This document shows positions 17,015 to 25,758 of a stretch of 64,000 nt of DNA, piece by piece (the stretch's first letter is position 1; each line of letters starts with the position of its first letter). A program made the translations under genes and the position numbers. Source of the DNA: Hoyosella subflava DQS3-9A1 (GTDB lineage: Bacteria > Actinomycetota > Actinomycetes > Mycobacteriales > Mycobacteriaceae); NCBI RefSeq assembly GCF_000214175.1, contig NC_015564.1, positions 2,914,001-2,978,000 of the forward strand, in the 5' to 3' direction. The notes under the pieces were generated by a model. That model had not been told where the DNA came from. It did no database searches and saw only the letters and a list, made by a program, of their open reading frames with translations.

Positions 17015-18783
17015 CGACTCAAGCACCGCCCCTGGCCCACTCATCAACCGCCGCACTGTTTCTCGAACAGTGTCACCGTTCGGCCGACCGTGAGGCATTT
17101 CGCACTCCCGCAGAAGACGGCAAGTGGCGTTCGCTCACATGGGCCGATACAGAATTGCGGGCGCGGGAACTCGCCGCTGGGCTCCTCGCTCTCGGTGTTC
17201 AGCGCGAGCAGCGGGCAGCGATCGCTGCGACAACCAGGCTCGAATGGGTGCTGGCCGATGTGGCGGTGGCACTGGCCGCCGCCGCAACCACCACCGTCTA
17301 TCCGAGCACCAACGCCGACGATGTCGACTACATTCTCCGTGACTGCGGAGCCGTCGTTGTGTTCGCTGAAGACGAGACACAGCTAGCGAAGTTGCGCAGC
17401 GGCCGCAAGTTCGTCGGCGACGTCACGCACGTCGTGCTGTTCGACGGCGCCGGCGATGGTGACAGGGTGCTGTCGCTCGGCCAACTCGCGGAACTCGGCC
17501 GCGATCACCTCAGCGAACACCCAGACCTCGTCGACCAGGCAGTCGCCGGGATCACGCCCGACAGCCTCGCGACGATTGTCTACACCTCCGGCACCACCGG
17601 ACGTCCCAAAGGCGTTGAACTCACGCACCGCAACTGGCTCTACCTCGGGGCGGCGGTCGCCTCGGAGAACGTCATCCGGCACGATCACGTGCAGTTCCTG
17701 TGGCTGCCGCTGTCCCACGTGTTCGGCAAGCTACTGCTCGCCGCGCAGTATGAGGTCGGTTTCATCACCGCCATCGACGGCCGCATCGACCGCATCGTGG
17801 ACAACATCGGACTCATCCAGCCGTCCTTCATGGCCGCTGCGCCGCGCGTCTTCGAGAAGATCTACAGCCGCGTCGTCTCCACCACCGAGAGCGAGGGCGG
17901 ACTCAAGGCCAAGATCTTCGCGTGGGCGTTCAAGGTCGGCATCGACGCGGTGCGTCGCAAGGCTGCGGGCAAAGTCGTCCCGCCGTGGCGGGCCGCGCAA
18001 CTGGCCATCGCTGATCGCCTGGTGTTCAGCAAGATTCGCGCACGCTTTGGCGGCAACCTCGAATACCTCGTTTCGGGGAGCGCCGCTCTTCCGCCGCGGA
18101 TCGCCGAGTGGTTCGCGGCCGCGGGTCTGCCGATTCTGGAAGGTTACGGACTCACCGAAACCACAGGCGCTTCCTTCGTCAACCGGCCCGGCAACGTCAA
18201 GATCGGCACAGTCGGGCAACCATTCCCGGGTACTGAAGTACGTATCGCCGATGATGGCGAGATACTGCTGCGCGGCCCGGGCGTCATGCGCGGCTACCAC
18301 AATCTCCCCGATAAGACCGCCGAGGTGATCGACAGCGACGGCTGGTTCGCCACCGGTGACATCGGCGAACTCGATGATGAGAATTTCCTCGCGATCACCG
18401 ACCGCAAGAAGGACCTGTTTAAAACCAGCGGCGGCAAGTACATCGCGCCAACGGCGATCGAATCTGCGATCAAGGCCGAATGCCCGATGATCTCGAACGC
18501 AATAGTCGTCGCCGACGGCCGCAACTTCGCGAGTGTGCTGCTGACCCTCGACCCCGACGCCATCGGCCAGGCCGCGGACGCCGAGGCAACGATCACCGGT
18601 GCACTCAAGAAGGTCAACGCGGGACTGAACAAGTGGGAGACGGTCAAGCAATACCGCATCCTCCCCCGCGAACTCACTGTCGAAAGCGGTGAACTGACGC
18701 CGAGCCTGAAGGTGAAGCGTCCCGTGGTCATGCGTAACTACGCCTCGCTCATCGACGACATCTACTCAGGAAAACGCGCATGA
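17011..18783 (+). CDS. Long-chain acyl-CoA ligase (FadD15-like)
   Basis: A 590-aa AMP-forming synthetase. It has the P-loop IVYTSGTTGRPKG (about 189-201), GYGLTETTG, WFATGDIGELDD and the A10 lysine region LKVKRP. Length and the DRKKDLFKTSGGKYIAP signature fit the long-chain FadD15 type. It converts a carboxylate to its CoA thioester through an acyl-adenylate. ATG at 17011 overlaps the hydroxylase stop. In this operon it suggests that the aromatic substrate carries, or yields, a carboxylated side chain or ring that is then beta-oxidised. Confidence 0.9.
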   Translation: MTTQAPPLAHSSTAALFLEQCHRSADREAFRTPAEDGKWRSLTWADTELRARELAAGLLALGVQREQRAAIAATTRLEWVLADVAVALAAAATTTVYPSTNADDVDYILRDCGAVVVFAEDETQLAKLRSGRKFVGDVTHVVLFDGAGDGDRVLSLGQLAELGRDHLSEHPDLVDQAVAGITPDSLATIVYTSGTTGRPKGVELTHRNWLYLGAAVASENVIRHDHVQFLWLPLSHVFGKLLLAAQYEVGFITAIDGRIDRIVDNIGLIQPSFMAAAPRVFEKIYSRVVSTTESEGGLKAKIFAWAFKVGIDAVRRKAAGKVVPPWRAAQLAIADRLVFSKIRARFGGNLEYLVSGSAALPPRIAEWFAAAGLPILEGYGLTETTGASFVNRPGNVKIGTVGQPFPGTEVRIADDGEILLRGPGVMRGYHNLPDKTAEVIDSDGWFATGDIGELDDENFLAITDRKKDLFKTSGGKYIAPTAIESAIKAECPMISNAIVVADGRNFASVLLTLDPDAIGQAADAEATITGALKKVNAGLNKWETVKQYRILPRELTVESGELTPSLKVKRPVVMRNYASLIDDIYSGKRA

Positions 18784-19529
18784 CGACCACACACAGCGCC
18801 GCGGCTAACCTTGTCCGCCGGGCCGGATTGGCGATCGTTCGCCGCCACAACCAGCATGAGTTGCACGTCGACTCGCCGTTGCCATCCGCACCGGCACTGC
18901 TGGTGAGCAACCACGGACACGGGGGAATCACCGACCTCAACGTCTGCGCCCTCGGCGCCACACTCGACGAACTAGGTGTTAGCGACAGCGTCGTCTTCCT
19001 GACCCACCAGATTGCCTGGACACTGGGCTTTGGCAGGATCGCCGAGCGACTGGGATGCCGACCGGCCAGCAAAGAGTCGGCCGACGAAGCCTTCGCTGCC
19101 CGACAGTATGTCGCCGTCTTTCCCGGCGGTGACGTCGATGCGGCCAAACCGTACCAGGAGCGCCATCGCATCAAGTTCGGTGGACGAAGCGGCTACGCGC
19201 GGCTCGCGATGAAACACGAGGTCCCGGTCGTACCCGTGGTCACGGCCGGTGCTGGCAACTCCTTGTTCGTGCTGTCCGACGGGCAGAAACTGGCGAAGGC
19301 ACTCTCCCTCCCCCGCCTCCTGCGCGTGAAAACGCTGCCGGTGACACTGTCGATTCCCTGGGGGTTGACGATCGGAATCACCACGATCCTCCCGTACCTG
19401 CCACTGCCCGTGAAGATCACCACAGCGGTGCTTCCGGCGATGCACCCCGAAGCGGGTGAAAGGCCTGAAGACTTCGCCGCCCGGGTGGAGCAGGCGATGC
19501 AGGCACGCCTCGATGGATTGGTCCGATGA
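18780..19529 (+). CDS. PlsC-like acyltransferase
   Basis: A 249-aa lysophospholipid-acyltransferase-fold protein. The HX4D catalytic motif is in NHGHGGITD, and the acceptor-binding FPGGDVDA segment precedes KPYQERHRIKFGGRSGYARLA. No clear membrane segment beyond a mildly hydrophobic stretch near residues 180-215. It overlaps the ligase stop by ATGA. An acyltransferase in a ring-cleavage operon is unusual. It might acylate a lipid with the CoA ester made upstream, or remodel membranes on exposure to a hydrophobic substrate; both are inference. Confidence 0.82.
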   Translation: MTTTHSAAANLVRRAGLAIVRRHNQHELHVDSPLPSAPALLVSNHGHGGITDLNVCALGATLDELGVSDSVVFLTHQIAWTLGFGRIAERLGCRPASKESADEAFAARQYVAVFPGGDVDAAKPYQERHRIKFGGRSGYARLAMKHEVPVVPVVTAGAGNSLFVLSDGQKLAKALSLPRLLRVKTLPVTLSIPWGLTIGITTILPYLPLPVKITTAVLPAMHPEAGERPEDFAARVEQAMQARLDGLVR

Positions 19530-20692
19530 AGAGTCTCAGTGTCCCTTCGGTTGACATCGACCTGTACAGCAATGCCACGCTGAAGAATCCGCAGCCCGTC
19601 TACCGGCAGATACGCGACACTGGTCCACTCGTGTGGCTGCCCCGGCATCGAATGTGGGCGATGGGCCGGTTCGACGATGTGCGCGAAGCGTTGCGCGACG
19701 ATACGACCTACCTCAGTAAACAAGGTGTCGCGGCCAACCCGATTGCCAACGCGCTCGGGCGATACACCACACTCTCCAGTGACAGTTCAACCCACCTGAC
19801 GCGCCGCATGATCCTGATGCGGTCGCTGACATCGCGGGCGCTTTCACCGTCCGCGGACGTGTTCGCGGCTGAAGCCGTGGAGACGGTCGAACGGTTACTC
19901 GAGCAGGACTCTTTCGACGGCGTCGCAGACTTCTCCGCCCGGCTCCCTGTGCAGGCGGTCGCGGAACTTGTCGGCGTCAAGGTCACTCCGCACCATATGC
20001 TGCGATGGGCCGGGGCAACTTTTGACGGGCTCGGTCCGGCTAACCTGCGGTCACTGTCAACCTTTCATCGCTCGCTCGCTCTGTACCTGTACACGCTGCG
20101 TCTGAACCGTGCGGCCGTGAAGCCTGGCAGCTGGGCGTCCTCGATCTTCGACGCAGCCGATCGCGGCGAAATCTCCACGATCGAAGCCAAGAACATGATC
20201 ATCGACTTCGTGGCACCCAGCCTGGACACCACGATTCTTGCTACAGCACAGCTGCTCTGGAGTTTGGGAACAGTGCCCGGTGTCTGGCGGCAGTTGCGCG
20301 AAGATCCCAGCCTCGTCCCGACAGCGGTCGTGGAGGCCGTTCGACTGGCATCTCCAATTCGCGGGTTCACTCGAATGGTCGCGCAGAACACCGAACTGCA
20401 CGGCATCCGACTCGACCGGGGAGAGCGAGTGGTCCTGCTCTACGCCGCGGGCAACATGGACGAACGCCACTTCGACCAGCCCGAAAGATTCACGTTGAAC
20501 CGGCGCGGAAGCAACCTCGGCTGGGGTCACGGCATCCACACCTGCGTCGGCATGCAACTGTCGAAACTCGAGATGCAGACCCTCCTGCACGCCATGCTCC
20601 CGCGGGTCGACACGATCACCGTCAGCGATCCAGTACCTGTACTGAACAACACCCTCCAGGGCTTCGCCTCGTTCACCGCCCGATTCAACTGA
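19526..20692 (+). CDS. Cytochrome P450
   Basis: A 388-aa soluble bacterial P450. The heme loop is LGWGHGIHTCVGMQL with the axial Cys at residue 340. The K-helix ExxR is E270-R273 (VVEAVRLASP). The I-helix oxygen-activation region reads VAPSLDTTILA. The usual acidic/alcohol pair is kept as D-T-T. It hydroxylates an unknown substrate using O2 and electrons from the ferredoxin/reductase encoded 15 bases downstream. ATG at 19526 overlaps the acyltransferase stop. The CYP family cannot be assigned here. Confidence 0.92.
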   Translation: MKSLSVPSVDIDLYSNATLKNPQPVYRQIRDTGPLVWLPRHRMWAMGRFDDVREALRDDTTYLSKQGVAANPIANALGRYTTLSSDSSTHLTRRMILMRSLTSRALSPSADVFAAEAVETVERLLEQDSFDGVADFSARLPVQAVAELVGVKVTPHHMLRWAGATFDGLGPANLRSLSTFHRSLALYLYTLRLNRAAVKPGSWASSIFDAADRGEISTIEAKNMIIDFVAPSLDTTILATAQLLWSLGTVPGVWRQLREDPSLVPTAVVEAVRLASPIRGFTRMVAQNTELHGIRLDRGERVVLLYAAGNMDERHFDQPERFTLNRRGSNLGWGHGIHTCVGMQLSKLEMQTLLHAMLPRVDTITVSDPVPVLNNTLQGFASFTARFN

Positions 20693-20707
20693 TACACAAG
20701 GAATTCG

Positions 20708-22357
20708 ATGGCACACGTCATTACGCAGGCCTGCTGCAACGACGCCAGCTGTCTGTCGGTCTGCCCCGTCGACTGCATTCATCCCAGCCCTGACGAACCC
20801 GGCTTCGCGACCGCCGAGATGCTCTACATCGATCCGGCCGGCTGTATCGATTGCGGCGCGTGCGTCGACGAATGCCCCGTCTCAGCGATCAAACCCGACG
20901 ACAAACTCGACGAGACCAATCGCCACTTCATCGACCTCAATGCCGCGTACTACACCGACCACCAGCCGATTCGGCGTAAGCCAGTCGCGCTGCCACTGCC
21001 GTCGCCGCCTCGGCGCGCGCACATTGCTGTCATCGGCAGCGGCCCGTCGGCGTTCTATGCTGCAGAGCAACTGCTTTCACAGCCTGGAGTGTCGGTCGAT
21101 ATGTTCGAGCGCCTGCCCACCCCGTATGGACTGGTGCGGGCTGGGGTCGCGCCCGATCACCAGTCCACGAAAGCGGTCACGCGGATGTTCGCCGCCACCG
21201 CTGCAAGGAGGTTGTTCCGCTACTTCCTCAACGTCGAAGTCGGGCGTGACATCACTCTCGACGAGTTGACCACGCGTTACGACGCTGTGCTACACGCCAG
21301 CGGTGCCGCACATGATCGACGGCTTGGTATCGACGGGGAGGATTTGCACGGCTCAGTCTCCGCGACCCGATTCGTCGCCTGGTATAACGGCCATCCCGAC
21401 TTCGCCCACGAGCAGTTCGATCTATCCGGTGAGACTGCGGTTATCGTCGGAAATGGCAACGTCGCCCTCGACGTGGCCCGGATCCTCGTCAGTGATCCGG
21501 AGTCCCTGGCGCCCACCGATATCGCTGATCACGCCCTCGCGGCGCTGCGACGTTCGAAAGTGCGCGAGGTGGTGGTACTGGGTCGGCGAGGGATTGCTGA
21601 CGCCGCCCACACCATCGGTGAGTTCGCTGCGCTGGGCAACCTACGAGGAGTCGACATCGTGATCGATCCCGATGACCTGCGGCTCCCCGCAGCAACGGCG
21701 GCGGCCCTCGCCGATGGCACGCTCGACTCGATGCTCGCCGCGAAAATCCGTATCGCCCAAAGGTTTTCCGCCCAGCCGATCACGCCCGGCAACCGGCGCA
21801 TCGTGATGCGCTACCTTGTCGCCCCCGAATCGATCATTGGAGAAAGCACCGTAGCTGGGATTTCGTGCGTCCACAACGTCTACGCCGAAGACTCGAAAGT
21901 CACCGCGACCTCCCTGCGTTTCACGACCGACACTGGTCTAGTCATCCGCGCCGCCGGCTATCGCGGCAGCCCTATCCCGGGTTTACCCTTCGACTCAGGA
22001 CGTTGCGTTGTGCCAAATGACGAAGGCCGAGTATCGCAGACCCGAGGACATTACGTTGCGGGGTGGATCAAACGAGGCCCCACCGGCGGTATCGGGATGA
22101 ACCGAATCTGCGGCCGGGAAACCGCCCGCACAATCCTCGCCGACCTCGCTTCCGGTCAACTTCGCTCACCCGAGATCCCGCGCGGCGACGTCATGGATCT
22201 CCTCAAGACCCGCGGCGCTCACCTCATCGACGCAGACGGATGGTCGCGGATCGATCAGCACGAGCGATCCGCGGGTCATCGAGCCGGGCGACCTCGAGTA
22301 AAACTCGTCGATGCCGCCGAGTTGGAGGCGGTTGCGCGTCGTCCGAAGCACGAGTAG
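20708..22357 (+). CDS. Ferredoxin/NADPH-ferredoxin reductase fusion (FprB-like)
   Basis: A 549-aa fusion. The N-terminal ferredoxin carries two Cys clusters (CCNDASCLSVCPVDC at about residues 9-23 and CIDCGACVDECP at about 46-57), typical of a 7Fe/8Fe bacterial ferredoxin. From about residue 100 an adrenodoxin-reductase-like flavoprotein follows (IGSGPSAFYAAEQL, then LVRAGVAPDHQSTK, then VGNGNVALDVARIL for NADPH). Length and layout match mycobacterial FprB. It is the obvious electron donor to the P450 and closes the operon. The start ATG lies 15 bases after the P450 stop. Confidence 0.9.
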   Translation: MAHVITQACCNDASCLSVCPVDCIHPSPDEPGFATAEMLYIDPAGCIDCGACVDECPVSAIKPDDKLDETNRHFIDLNAAYYTDHQPIRRKPVALPLPSPPRRAHIAVIGSGPSAFYAAEQLLSQPGVSVDMFERLPTPYGLVRAGVAPDHQSTKAVTRMFAATAARRLFRYFLNVEVGRDITLDELTTRYDAVLHASGAAHDRRLGIDGEDLHGSVSATRFVAWYNGHPDFAHEQFDLSGETAVIVGNGNVALDVARILVSDPESLAPTDIADHALAALRRSKVREVVVLGRRGIADAAHTIGEFAALGNLRGVDIVIDPDDLRLPAATAAALADGTLDSMLAAKIRIAQRFSAQPITPGNRRIVMRYLVAPESIIGESTVAGISCVHNVYAEDSKVTATSLRFTTDTGLVIRAAGYRGSPIPGLPFDSGRCVVPNDEGRVSQTRGHYVAGWIKRGPTGGIGMNRICGRETARTILADLASGQLRSPEIPRGDVMDLLKTRGAHLIDADGWSRIDQHERSAGHRAGRPRVKLVDAAELEAVARRPKHE

Positions 22358-22399
22358 CGGAGTAGGCAGCGGCTATTCGAATCGCGCGCAAGGAGCGTT

Positions 22400-22417
22400 A
22401 CCTGAAGCTCCTCAGGT
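22400..22417. terminator. Hairpin between convergent genes
   Basis: ACCTGA-AGCTCC-TCAGGT, a 6-bp-arm inverted repeat, is in the 77-bp gap between the ferredoxin/reductase stop (22357) and the lipoprotein stop (22435). It may terminate both; the stem is short and no T-run is seen. Confidence 0.4.
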
Positions 22418-22434
22418 GGGTTCGATTGAAGCCG

Positions 22435-23310
22435 TCAGCAGCTCCCTGCGGCGCCCGCCTGAGTGACGTGGAGTGTTTCGTCGAACCCGTCCCGGAGCAT
22501 CCTGTGCTGGCCGTACTCGTCAATCGTGCAGGGCGAGGTGCGCCCGCGTATCCCTTCCACCTGGACGCAGTCGAGCGATGAAGTCACCGCAACGCTGCCG
22601 TCGGCTGCGGTCGCCCCGGTGTAGAAGACACCGGATCCGCCGGTGCAGCGGGACACCGTGAGCTCGCGGCCAGCGACAGGGTCACCTGTTTCTGAATCGA
22701 CGAGCCGGAAAGTTCCGGTGATCGCTGGACTGTCATCGAGGAATAGCAGGTCGACTGTTTTCTCCTGTCCGGCAACCAATTGCGTTCCCAGGTAGCTTGT
22801 CGGCAGTGGGTTGGCTTCGATGGGAAGTTCGACGAGCCCGAACCCGTAGCACCCTGCGGGCAGGTCGCTCAGTATTGCTGTGCCATCGCCGCCAGTTGTC
22901 GGCATACCTGCCGTTGGCAGCTGGAAGTCTGTGGGTTCCACGGATTCACAGTGGTTTGAACCGGTCACGGTGACGGATACGCCAGGGATTGGCACACCCG
23001 ATTCGGTGGCCGCCGAGATGATGAAAGTACCGGTACCAGTCGCGTCGTTACCTTCTGCGCTGCCTGAATCTACTGGCTCGGTGGGACTCGAGGGTTCTTG
23101 AGCCGCTGGCGATACGGGCGCATTCCCGCCCGCGTTGTCAGCCTCATTTACCGGGACGGTCGTTGTCGCGGCTTCGCTAGTTGCCGGTGTAGCCCCTGTT
23201 GCTGTGGCAGACGTGATTTCGGTGTCTGCACCGCATGCCGTCAGAAAAAACACCGGCAGTACGGCAGCGGCCGCAACCCAACTCTTGTGACTCACAGATA
23301 GCCTTCCCAT
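22435..23310 (-). CDS. Lipoprotein with Cna-B-like repeats
   Basis: A 291-aa exported lipoprotein. The signal peptide ends in the lipobox LTAC (Cys about residue 26). A Thr/Ala/Pro-rich linker to about residue 95 follows, then two transthyretin/Cna-B-like beta modules: GTFIISAATESGVPIPGVSVTV and GTFRLVDSETGDPVAGRELTV, each with a DG and LPAGCYGF-like ending. Six or more Cys suggest disulfides. It is likely a cell-surface carrier or adhesin-like protein. Convergent with the catabolic operon and not obviously related to it. Confidence 0.82.
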   Translation of the reverse strand: MGRLSVSHKSWVAAAAVLPVFFLTACGADTEITSATATGATPATSEAATTTVPVNEADNAGGNAPVSPAAQEPSSPTEPVDSGSAEGNDATGTGTFIISAATESGVPIPGVSVTVTGSNHCESVEPTDFQLPTAGMPTTGGDGTAILSDLPAGCYGFGLVELPIEANPLPTSYLGTQLVAGQEKTVDLLFLDDSPAITGTFRLVDSETGDPVAGRELTVSRCTGGSGVFYTGATAADGSVAVTSSLDCVQVEGIRGRTSPCTIDEYGQHRMLRDGFDETLHVTQAGAAGSC

Positions 23311-23409
23311 TATTGAACGCGTACGTTCCGGTCAATCGAGGGCTGGAGAGAGTCCGTTACGTCTTATTGCCGTTTGTGATCTTGTCGAGTTGCGCTCGTT
23401 ACCTCCGCG

Positions 23410-23934
23410 TTGCTCAGCATGTTCCGCGCCGCCGCTACGATCGACGGCGTGCCCCACGACAGACGAGAAGCTTTGCGGCGCAAGTATCTGAGTCTTGGCG
23501 TGGGAGAACTTGTAGCTGCAGGGGTCTTCGCTGTCGTCCTGCCGCGCCTGACCTCCGCTGAGAACACCGCGGCGATGTGGTGTGCGCTCGTCCCGTTGCT
23601 GGCAATCCTCGTGCAGGCCGGCCTCTACTGGCTCGCCGCACGCAGCTGGGTTCATTCCCGACCGATGCCAGCCCGAATCGCCGCTGTTTACAGAGGGTTT
23701 CGCGTATTCAACGTCGCGCTCCTCGCCGCTGGACTGGTCGGCGTCCTGGTCTGGATGCCCAGCACCATGGGCGCTGCGATCCTCGTTCTCGCGGTGTGGG
23801 CATTCGGGGTCGTCGAGTACGTCAATTACTTCGTCGTGCGACTGTCCTACCCAGTCGGGTCCTGGCTGTCCAGAGTTGGCCAGCGGCGCACGCCTCGACT
23901 GGTTCAGGACATCCAGTCGAGCGAGCCACGCTAG
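23410..23934 (+). CDS. Small four-helix membrane protein
   Basis: Up to 174 aa, with four hydrophobic segments: GVGELVAAGVFAVVL, MWCALVPLLAILVQAGLYWLAA, VFNVALLAAGLVGVLVW and AAILVLAVWAFGVVEYVNYFVV. It ends in a basic tail. The start is uncertain: TTG 23410, ATG 23419 or GTG 23449, with none having a strong ribosome binding site. No domain is recognised. It is transcribed away from the lipoprotein gene with 99 bases between them, and its stop precedes a palindromic repeat element. Confidence 0.65.
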   Translation: MLSMFRAAATIDGVPHDRREALRRKYLSLGVGELVAAGVFAVVLPRLTSAENTAAMWCALVPLLAILVQAGLYWLAARSWVHSRPMPARIAAVYRGFRVFNVALLAAGLVGVLVWMPSTMGAAILVLAVWAFGVVEYVNYFVVRLSYPVGSWLSRVGQRRTPRLVQDIQSSEPR

Positions 23935-23954
23935 GTCGCGCAGGGAACGTCCCA

Positions 23955-24012
23955 CTAGTGCGGGGAAACGCACCGTCCCGCTCGCTGATCCGCGTGCGTT
24001 TCTCTGCACGCG
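23955..24012. repeat. 58-bp palindromic element A
   Basis: Left arm CTAGTGCGGGGAAACGCAC (23955-23973) pairs with right arm GTGCGTTTCTCTGCACGCG (23994-24012) at 15 of 19 positions, around a 20-nt loop. It has the same dimensions as elements at 27379, 33305 and 51905. It lies between a membrane protein gene and a TetR gene, upstream of the latter's promoter. Confidence 0.7.
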
Positions 24013-24035
24013 TCGAGAGCATGAAAACTACTCCC

Positions 24036-24071
24036 TCGACACCCACTGGCCGTCTGTGCTATTTTTTGGCT
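24036..24071 (+). promoter_or_regulatory. Leaderless promoter of the ABC-linked TetR
   Basis: TCGACA (24036-24041), an 18-base spacer, TATTTT (24060-24065), then 6 bases to GTG at 24072. This spacing puts the transcript start on the GTG, so the gene is probably leaderless, and decides the start over the ATG at 24021. Confidence 0.65.
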
Positions 24072-24719
24072 GTGCAGCCAGATTCTAAAGCAGATAGCCA
24101 AAGCGCGCGGTCCTTCATCGAGCAAGCTCGCCGTGCGCAGATCATCGACGCCGCCATCACGACGATCGCGGATTCTGGCTATTCCAGCGCTTCGATGGCG
24201 CAGATCGCGAAAACCGCTGGCATCAGCAGGGGTTTGATTTCGTACCACTTCGCGAACAAGGACGAACTGATCGCGCAACTGGTGATCAAGGTCTACACCG
24301 ACGCGGGTGAATACATGGGGGCCCGTGTCAGCACCGAATCGACACCGGCCGGACAGCTGCGCGAGTACATCGCGTCCAACCTCGACTACATGGCGGTTCA
24401 TCCCAAGGGAATCATCGCTCTCGTCGAGATCTTCTCGAGCGGAGCACTCGCGAACCTCCCCGGCATCGACGCGAGCGAAGGCGAAGAACAGTCGCTCGCA
24501 CCCGTCGTCGAGGTCTTCGAGCGCGGACAGCAGCTGGGGCAGTTCGCCGACTTCAACCCGCGGTTCATGGCACAAGCGCTTCGGAACGTCATTGATGGGG
24601 TGTCACCTCACCTCTCCGATCCGCAGCTCGACCTGGAGATGTACAAGCAGCAAATCATCACCATGTTCGAACGCGCCACCGGCGCCCAGCACCCATCTGA
24701 GGAGGTTCCGGAGACATGA
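24072..24719 (+). CDS. TetR regulator of ABC exporter
   Basis: A 215-aa TetR regulator. The N-terminal HTH reads RRAQIIDAAITTIADSGYSSASMAQIAKTAGISRGLISYHFANKDELI. A C-terminal helical domain of the AcrR/BetI type follows. The GTG at 24072 is chosen from the promoter spacing; a long in-frame extension back to 23577 is out-of-frame read-through of the previous gene. The ABC ATPase and permease genes follow on the same strand after a 140-bp gap. It is therefore likely to control that exporter. Confidence 0.85.
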   Translation: MQPDSKADSQSARSFIEQARRAQIIDAAITTIADSGYSSASMAQIAKTAGISRGLISYHFANKDELIAQLVIKVYTDAGEYMGARVSTESTPAGQLREYIASNLDYMAVHPKGIIALVEIFSSGALANLPGIDASEGEEQSLAPVVEVFERGQQLGQFADFNPRFMAQALRNVIDGVSPHLSDPQLDLEMYKQQIITMFERATGAQHPSEEVPET

Positions 24720-24859
24720 TCGAGCTTCACAACAGAGCACGCGATTCTCGCTAGCGAGAGCACTGGTCAGGCGTGGCCTGTTCTCCCCCATCAGCTTCCG
24801 GCTCCGTTCGCCTTTCCGGAACCGCCGGAGTTGATGACCAACCACACCGAGGTGATGTC

Positions 24860-25741
24860 ATGACCAGCCCCATCATGCGCGTGCGCGACGTGACCCGCCG
24901 TTACGGCGACGTCGTCGCAGTGGACGGCGTGTCCCTCGACATCGCACCGGGAGAACTCGTCGGACTGCTCGGCCCGAACGGGGCCGGCAAGACGACGCTG
25001 ATCAACCTTCTTGTTGGGTTACGCCGCCCGGACTCCGGCACGGTCGAGTTGTGTGGCGGCAACCCGCGCGATGAGGCAACACGCCAGGCCATCGGGGTCA
25101 CCCCGCAACAAACAGCGCTTCCGGAGGCGTGGCGCGTCGGCGAACTCATCGACTTCATCGCCGCGCATTATCCGAACCCGACGAATCGCGATGACCTGCT
25201 CGCACGCTTCGACCTGCAGGACTTGTGTTCCCGCCAGATCGGTGGGTTGTCGGGCGGCCAGCAGCGTCGCGTCGCGGTGGCGCTGGCGTTCGCGGGGAAC
25301 CCGCGAGTAGTTTTCCTCGACGAACCGTCAACAGGCCTTGATGTCGAGGCGCGACGGCAACTCTGGACCGGAATCCGCGCGTTCCACGACGAAGGCGGAA
25401 CGGTGTTGCTCACGAGCCACTACCTCGAAGAGGTCGAGGCACTCGCGCAAAGGGTCGCCGTGGTCGACCGCGGTCGTGTCATCGCGGACGGAAGTGTCCG
25501 CGACGTTCGGGGCCTTGTCAGCCTGAAACGGGTTTCGCTGATCTGTCCCGAGCTGCCCTCGATCCCTGGTGTCGCGCGCGTCGAACACAACGACCGCGGC
25601 AACACCACCGTCCTGACGAATGATGCGGACCACTTCGTGCGCGAGCTTGTCACCTCCGGAGCGTCGTTCTCCGAACTCGAGATTCGTTCTGCGTCACTCG
25701 AAGACGCGTTCCTCTCGATCACCAGCAAGCACGTCGCCTGA
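24860..25741 (+). CDS. ABC exporter ATP-binding protein
   Basis: A 293-aa ABC ATPase of the drug/antibiotic (DrrA/CcmA) type. It has Walker A LLGPNGAGKTT, a Q-loop TPQQT, the signature LSGGQQRR, Walker B VVFLDEPSTGLD and the switch His in LLTSHYLEE. The C-terminal extension of about 70 residues is typical for this group. ATG at 24860 has GAGGTGA upstream; a longer start at 24773 is not supported. The permease gene lies 17 bases downstream. Together they would export a hydrophobic compound. Confidence 0.92.
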   Translation: MTSPIMRVRDVTRRYGDVVAVDGVSLDIAPGELVGLLGPNGAGKTTLINLLVGLRRPDSGTVELCGGNPRDEATRQAIGVTPQQTALPEAWRVGELIDFIAAHYPNPTNRDDLLARFDLQDLCSRQIGGLSGGQQRRVAVALAFAGNPRVVFLDEPSTGLDVEARRQLWTGIRAFHDEGGTVLLTSHYLEEVEALAQRVAVVDRGRVIADGSVRDVRGLVSLKRVSLICPELPSIPGVARVEHNDRGNTTVLTNDADHFVRELVTSGASFSELEIRSASLEDAFLSITSKHVA

Positions 25742-25758
25742 CCGCGGAAGGCCCCGAG

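Noticed and set aside
13513-18651. Minus-strand frames of 250-306 aa opposite the catabolic operon
   Set aside because: High-GC antisense shadows of well-supported enzymes.
23577-24071. Long N-terminal extension of the TetR protein
   Set aside because: Reads an alternative frame of the upstream membrane gene; promoter spacing supports GTG 24072.
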